Shown: positions 20,331-25,331 of the stretch, in pieces
Position numbering within the stretch: the first letter of the stretch is position 1
Layout: each line of letters begins with the position of its first letter
Assembly: GCF_000165425.1 (NCBI RefSeq)
Contig: NW_001799016.1
Span: 196,781 to 222,111, forward strand
Source of the DNA: Paramecium tetraurelia
Lineage: Eukaryota > Ciliophora > Oligohymenophorea > Peniculida > Parameciidae
DNA length: 25,331 bases
Reading direction: 5' to 3'
The notes under the pieces: model-generated
What the model was told of the DNA's origin: nothing
The model's input: only the letters and a program-made list of their open reading frames with translations
Database searches by the model: none
Position numbers and translations under genes: made by a program

Positions 20331-21790
20331 TCATTCAAAAGTTACAAGTTCATGCTCATCGTTCCAATAATTAAAATATCTCAAGCAAAGGGGCAAATCG
20401 TCAACTCTGTTGTTCAATGTGAAACAACAAACCCATCAAAAGTGATCTACATCATAAATTTAGTAAATTCCTCAAGAGGCACTTCTACTTTCTTTCATCA
20501 TTCTTCATAACCAAATCCTATCTTCTTCTCCATTTATTGTATCATATCTCGTCTTGGCTATATGCATACCTGCAAACTAAACACCTCCATTTTCAACCAC
20601 TTCCAAGTCCCAGGTAACTCTTCAACTAACTATAATTGGGTCCGAAAAACCAAAAACTTATTCTTCCTTTTATCCTTTGACCTATATAGTCATTCGTGTG
20701 TCTTTATTTAAAGCCACAAGGCTCTATCCATTTAATAATTCGTCTTTTAAAGGGTAGTATATCATCAAAATCTAGGAATAAATAACCAACCATTTAATCA
20801 TAAATAACTAGAAGGCAGTCATAAAATCTCTAATTCTTAAGTAAATCTATCCTTCCTTTATGAAGGGGAGTAACCTAAGCAATTGCCTGATTATCATTGA
20901 AAACCAAATCAGGCAACATCAAGAATAATCTCTTGTGCCAATGTGTTATATTTAAACTTTTTCTAATCCTATCTTATTGCTTAAACTACTCGGCCCATCC
21001 TGAGTAGGTTATTCTACCCTTTTGACTTCTTTATCAATCTAATCCTAACAGAGATAAGAGATTGATTAAGTGACTCCTCACTCTATAATTATGAAATTTA
21101 TTAATGCCTTTCTTCCTCCTTTTCCCAGCTACTATTTATAATCTTTCTTATTCCCAGTACATTTTAAATGTATTCTCTCGAGTCAATACTAACATTCGTT
21201 AGCTATAATCCTTGTCCTTGGTATACATACCTTAACATTCCAATAGTAGATCTTTTTAATCATAATTAATGTAAGAGACTTGTATCATCCATCAAAGCTT
21301 CCATGAATGGATAACCCCCTTGGCTTTAATAAATTCTTTGAGAGTTAATATAATTTCTTCTTTATTATAATTCTGTTCAATTCTGATTGCACATTCTGTT
21401 CTTATCTGGCTATTATGAAAATCTTTATTTTTAAATACGATTTTAAAATTATTTCCATAGCCATATTTAGTCACATCCACCTTAAGACTGCTAATTATTG
21501 GAGACTTTAAGATTGAGTATTTGGCTTACATATTAGAAGTCCACATTAATCTTATTGTGCATCCACAGCTTGTCATTCTTATTCCCATTTCTTCAATATT
21601 CTTCTTTTCATCATCAACCTCATATCCCCATAAGAATAATATTCTCAACATTTTATCTTGAGATATTTTCACTGCGATTCTTCTCACATAGTGCTCACTA
21701 AGTACACTGTATTCCCTCATGTTTTTGGGTGATCAACTTTTTTTCCTCCCTAGACACATCTCTTTTCTATACCTTGCCTATATCCTCTGA
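20331..21790 (-). pseudogene. Decayed minus-strand coding element, possibly reverse-transcriptase derived
   Basis: A GC-richer tract with protein-like frames throughout, ending at TGA 20333-20331. Reading 5' to 3' on the minus strand: MREYSVLSEHYVRRIAVKIS from ATG 21720, open to TGA 21294-21292. The same frame stays open to TGA 21036-21034 (FKMYWEQERLQIVAGKRRKK). A frame change then leads to LFLMLPDLVFNDNQAIAQ and YLFLDFDDILPFKRRIIKWI near 20790-20730. Another frame change leads to ALNKDTRMTIQVKGQ and WDLEVVENGGVQFAGMHIAK, with TGAs, to a final YFNYWNDEHELVTFE. FLDFDDI followed by a Trp/Gly helix and LNKDTRM resembles reverse-transcriptase motifs C and D, but motif A and B counterparts are not clear. 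It is converging with the relic at 15.8-17.8 kb. It is broken as read. An alternative is another type of decayed gene. Confidence 0.4.
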
Positions 21791-22050
21791 CCATGATATT
21801 ATTTTCTTTTGAAATTATAGTTCAAGGTTTCAAAACAATTAAATTTATCCTTTTAATGTTGAATCTTTATAATTTGAATTTGCCTTATATTATTTTAGAA
21901 ATTTGAGATTGATTGTAACCTACAGTTTTGAGTGAAATTTAGATCAAAAATCAAGCTGAGAAAACTGTAAAAAATGGGAATGCATATATAAAATAATTAT
22001 CAAATGGCAAGGCTAAGCCATCGCAAAATCACTATCTATATAAAATTAAT
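21791..22050. other. AT-rich spacer
   Basis: No gene seen. A minor 5-bp hairpin (ATGGC...GCCAT, near 22003-22021) is present, within chance expectation. Confidence 0.35.
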
Positions 22051-23740
22051 AATACTTTTTATCATTTTTTTATTGAGTTGAGTTGCTCAGTAGCATTAAG
22101 CAATTCAAATGGAAGACCCAAGCTATTGTAGTTAATCAAGCAATACTTGAGTTTCTAAAATGCTTTTTAGAAACTGAGATTGAAAGGCTGAACATTTATT
22201 AAAACTATAAGCAAAGTAGCCGTCACAATAATAATTACAATGAATTACTTAATTCTAATAAAACGGCTTTGCCATCTGGTGGAAACCGCTATGATTTCTT
22301 AAATATCCAGATAGCCATATTATGTATTAATCCTTACAAGTTACACTTGCCACTATATATTTAGCGTGCCTCTAAGGAAAGGATATTTTCATTTGGAAAT
22401 GCCTAAAATTTTCAGGGTAATATAAAGGAGGTAAAGATTGAATCACAAGGTTTCCATTATTAAAAATATCATCAGGTATATCAATTTAACACTGAAATTT
22501 AGGATCATATTTAAAATTATTAAAAAAGCCATCAATGCAATATACACTAATCTCCACACTATTTTTACTTTTAAACATTTTTATGGAGTTGCAATCAAGT
22601 GTCAAGTAATATTTAGAAATAGCTATTAAAGATGTAGAATCTTTACGTTTTTAGTAAGAACTAACAAATTAATATTCAAAAGTGCATGAATGACTGCATC
22701 CTTATTACTGGTACACGTTTCGCAACTTGAATTCCAAACATTAAATTTAGGATTGTTAGGATGTTTTGATAATATATCTAAACAATGCTTCCATTAGTAT
22801 AGTCAGCATCTTCCCATGCTTTAGATACTTACTGATAATTGACATAAGTATAATTAAGGTACTAACTATCAGCGTATTATAGAGATTCATTAGATTCAGT
22901 GTATGAAGACTTTGTATATTATTCATGAGATTAATAACAGGCCATAACTAATGGAGACAGAAAAACTTTTACAAATGGAACACTCGTAAATGTCCAAGCA
23001 TTTCAGGTAAGCATTTTAAAAATGGCCCATCTTTCTTAAATGCAAGCAATAATTATTTTATTAAATTTAACATCTTTATGAGTCGATACAAAAAATAAAT
23101 GGATGGTTCTATAATAAAGATCCAACAACATATTCTTTCTAGCTTTGGCTGAGTTACTTTGATTATAATAATTTGAACACTTCTACAAATGGATGTTGCT
23201 GTCATATATATTAAACAAATTTAACCGATATCTCACATCCATTTTTATTAGCAACACGATTTACAAGGACAATATGGTGTATAATTTTTAGAAAATCCTC
23301 CGTTAAAACAATGTAGGAATTGAGATGAACATTTATTCTATGGAGTCTTAACACCTCCTAAAGAAGGGTTTCAAATTAATGATTAATATGTTTCAATATT
23401 TGATCCTTTTTTTTGTATTTCTAGGATCATTATTAATGATAATAAAAATTACAACAAGCATAATTCTGATGGACAATCAAAAATTTTTCAATATTGTGTG
23501 ACATATTTCTTAAAAAAGAATTTGAAGGTAAGACAAATATAGTCACTTTTGGAATAGACATCCAAACAATTTCAGTTACATTTATTATTAAACATAAGAC
23601 ATCCTTGTTTGTAAAACATAATGGTGATGGTAAAATAGCAGTAGTACCAATAAAGACACCAAAAACACCACCTTCAATATAAATAACAGCCAAGCAACTT
23701 TGACATTCTGTCAGCAAATCTAATATGTAAGCAGTTCAAG
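22050..23740 (-). pseudogene. Mosaic of Cys-rich coding-like segments (decayed surface-protein-like gene?)
   Basis: Protein-like segments with regular cysteines occur in changing frames on the minus strand, 5' to 3': CQSCLAVIYIEGGVFGVF near 23700, NKCSSQFLHCFNGGFSKNY then CPCKSCC near 23320-23240, SHEQYTKSSYTESNESLQY near 22935-22870, CLDILSKHPNNPKFNVWNSS then CETCTSN near 22785-22705, and a final NYYCDGYFAYSFNKCSAFQS near 22235-22180. One candidate canonical 25-nt intron (GTAAAAG...CCATTAG) lies at about 22974-22950, but splicing it does not fix the other breaks. The Cys spacing (CxxC, Trp near Cys) recalls secreted or surface proteins of ciliates; no family is named. It is either a decayed gene or a gene interrupted by elements not resolved by eye. 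Confidence 0.35.
22150..22175. other. Perfect 11-bp inverted repeat, 4-nt loop
   Basis: AGTTTCTAAAA at 22150-22160 is followed by TGCT and its exact reverse complement at 22165-22175. It lies inside the Cys-rich coding-like mosaic. It could form a hairpin, but no T-run or other context marks it as a terminator, and AT-rich palindromes of this size can arise by chance. Confidence 0.45.
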
Positions 23741-23974
23741 ATATTTGAAATTTAAATGTAGCAAAAAGAAGCTATAGAAGAATCAGCGAATCAAATATTT
23801 CATGCTATCTAGGTAGCAGTAATGTAGATGAATACTCTGTTCACAGGTAATAGTTGTCAATATATTTTTAAGCATTCATTAATATAGTCAATAAAATTGC
23901 AATTAAGACATTATGAATAATTATTTTATTCTCAGAATATTTAATACAGGAGGATAACATTTAAAAACTCATAG

Positions 23975-24478
23975 GCTAGCCTCATAATATGAAGATTTAT
24001 GAGGATTCTAAAAACACGTTGTGAGAGACGTGATTTGCTTTCTGTTTTTGAAGTATTACGCTAAAGTATAGTCAGTACAAAAAACATAGAAATTTAGTAA
24101 AAGATGCTATTGAAAGAGGGTAAGGCTTGACAAGTTTAGCAATGTAATTTTCCATATGCATTGATCAATAGAAATACCTAAACTACTTTTCAACTAGTTG
24201 TTAAATTGGTATATTAAGCATTACAATTAATACTAAAAATTTGAAAAACTAATTTTCCAAGTTCCTTAAGCATTAAGATTTCGTAAAAGTATTGGATAAA
24301 TTTCACATTTGTTGTGAAATATCAATTGAACTCCACAATTCGCAAATTTTGTATAGTTCAAGGCAAATTCGACAGATAAGAAAAGTAGTTGTTTAAAAAC
24401 ATATAGAATTACAAGTTGTTCTCTATTTCTTATCATAGCTTGTTTGAGATTAATTGCGAAACTTAGGAAATTATGCAT
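23975..24478 (-). other. Open frame of 168 codons, possibly the 5' part of the Cys-rich relic
   Basis: From ATG 24478 the frame stays open, with TAA/TAG as Gln, to a TGA near 23975. Segments such as KFANCGVQLIFHNKCEIYPI and LKSSLGISIDQCIWKITLL have plausible composition and scattered Cys/Trp like the tract downstream. The N-terminus is hydrophobic (MHNFLSFAINLKQAMI). A TGA-only frame of this length is expected by chance now and then in this DNA, so the call is tentative. It lies immediately upstream of, and in the same orientation as, the mosaic at 22.05-23.74 kb. Confidence 0.25.
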
Positions 24479-25331
24479 AACATCAAACGTCTTAATTATT
24501 GGTACTTAACTACATTAAATAAACCAAATAGACCATGTTTTCTAGGTTTCATTCAATGAACCCATAGGTATCTAAAGTAAAAAGAATAGAAATTTGGAAT
24601 AGCGTAATATAAAAATACTTCTTTGTTCTAAGGAGTGCTCAACTGATTTAGAGTTATAATCAGTCGACTATTGATATAAATTCTTGCATAACAACTATAA
24701 ATAGAGTAGCAGTGTTACATGGAATGTCATCACTTAAATAAAAACATTGAACAAAGGTGAAATAATCAGTATCGATGTATAACTGTTAGTGCATATTATT
24801 ATTAACAAGAATATTTAGAATTTCTTTCTACTTGGTTAATTCTATTTGTCGTATAGTTAATAAATCAGTGCTTCTTAACAAGATCTTTAAGATTTAGGTG
24901 AATAATAATTAATCAATATCGAAACATTGATTTATTCTTAAGATTATAGTATTAAGAATATTATCAAATTATTGCTTTTTATTACATTTAAAATTTTTTT
25001 GTTATTGATCCCCCCTCCCTCTTGGATTTATAAATTGATCAATGCGATTGTAATATTTATTCATACATGTAGTAGGCCAGAGTCAGAACAATTTACTTTT
25101 TATTTTAATAATATAGAATTTTCAGCTTATATTCATTTTAAGAGATTTCATTTTGTTATTGGTTTATGTCTTCAATTTATGTTTTGAACTATAAAGAGAA
25201 CAACCAAAAAGGTAGACCAGTTAAATTTAGACCTTATTGTTAACTAATCGAGTTTAAGTAATAGCAATCTTATTTATTTATTTAACACAATTATTGCAAT
25301 CAACTTATCCTTCTCATATAGGTTCTACATT
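24479..25331. other. AT-rich right end, no supported gene
   Basis: No protein-like frame was accepted. A C-rich run (gatccccccctccctcttgg-like, about 25009-25023) stands out from the AT-rich background, without recognised function. Confidence 0.4.

Noticed and set aside
23494..23682. Plus-strand 62-codon ORF opposite the Cys-rich mosaic
   Set aside because: Short, no recognisable domain, and the minus strand carries the better Cys-bearing frames.
24015..24032. Small inverted repeat cacgt...acgtg
   Set aside because: A five-base stem is within chance expectation and has no supporting context.
24972..25187. Plus-strand 71-codon ORF, hydrophobic
   Set aside because: T-rich DNA gives Phe/Ile-rich frames by chance; no domain and no supporting context.

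Overview
The window is AT-rich DNA from a ciliate that reads TAA and TAG as glutamine and uses only TGA as stop. The clearest gene is full of in-frame TAA/TAG. It is split by 22 introns of 22-27 nt that begin GTA and mostly end TAG. This code plus such tiny introns points to Paramecium or a close relative; the species cannot be named from the sequence alone. No rRNA, tRNA, CRISPR array or bacterial-type signal was seen.

Layout. (1) 492-755 (+): a small intact ORF for a ubiquitin-fold protein whose Gly-Gly is followed by four extra residues. (2) 2820-12543 (-): one very large gene, about 3064 codons after splicing. It has an N-terminal segment, about 33 cysteine-rich repeats, a REJ/polycystin-1-like extracellular region and about five membrane helices at the C-terminus. 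Every internal exon is a multiple of three and every intron is phase 1, two bases before the first Cys codon of a repeat. (3) 12544-14762: AT-rich DNA without a supported gene. (4) 14.8-19.4 kb: broken coding-like pieces on both strands. They include a relic with reverse-transcriptase fingers motifs (KPKKTG...TRPIS) interrupted by TGA. (5) 20331-21790 (-): another GC-richer coding relic broken by TGAs and frameshifts. (6) 22.05-24.48 kb (-): a mosaic of Cys-rich coding-like segments that do not assemble into one frame. (7) 24.5-25.3 kb: nothing supportable.

Interpretation. The retroelement-like relic, several decayed coding tracts and long non-coding stretches are unlike the compact gene-dense somatic genome of Paramecium. 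They suggest germline (micronuclear) DNA next to a somatic-destined gene, but this is an inference. With TGA as the only stop, random frames in this base composition average roughly 60 codons, so ORF length alone was not accepted as evidence. Composition, motif order, Cys spacing and splice consistency were used instead.

The large gene probably encodes a cell-surface or ciliary membrane protein: a long extracellular Cys-rich stalk, a REJ-type module and a membrane anchor. No operon-like or functional link is visible between it and the ubiquitin-like gene.
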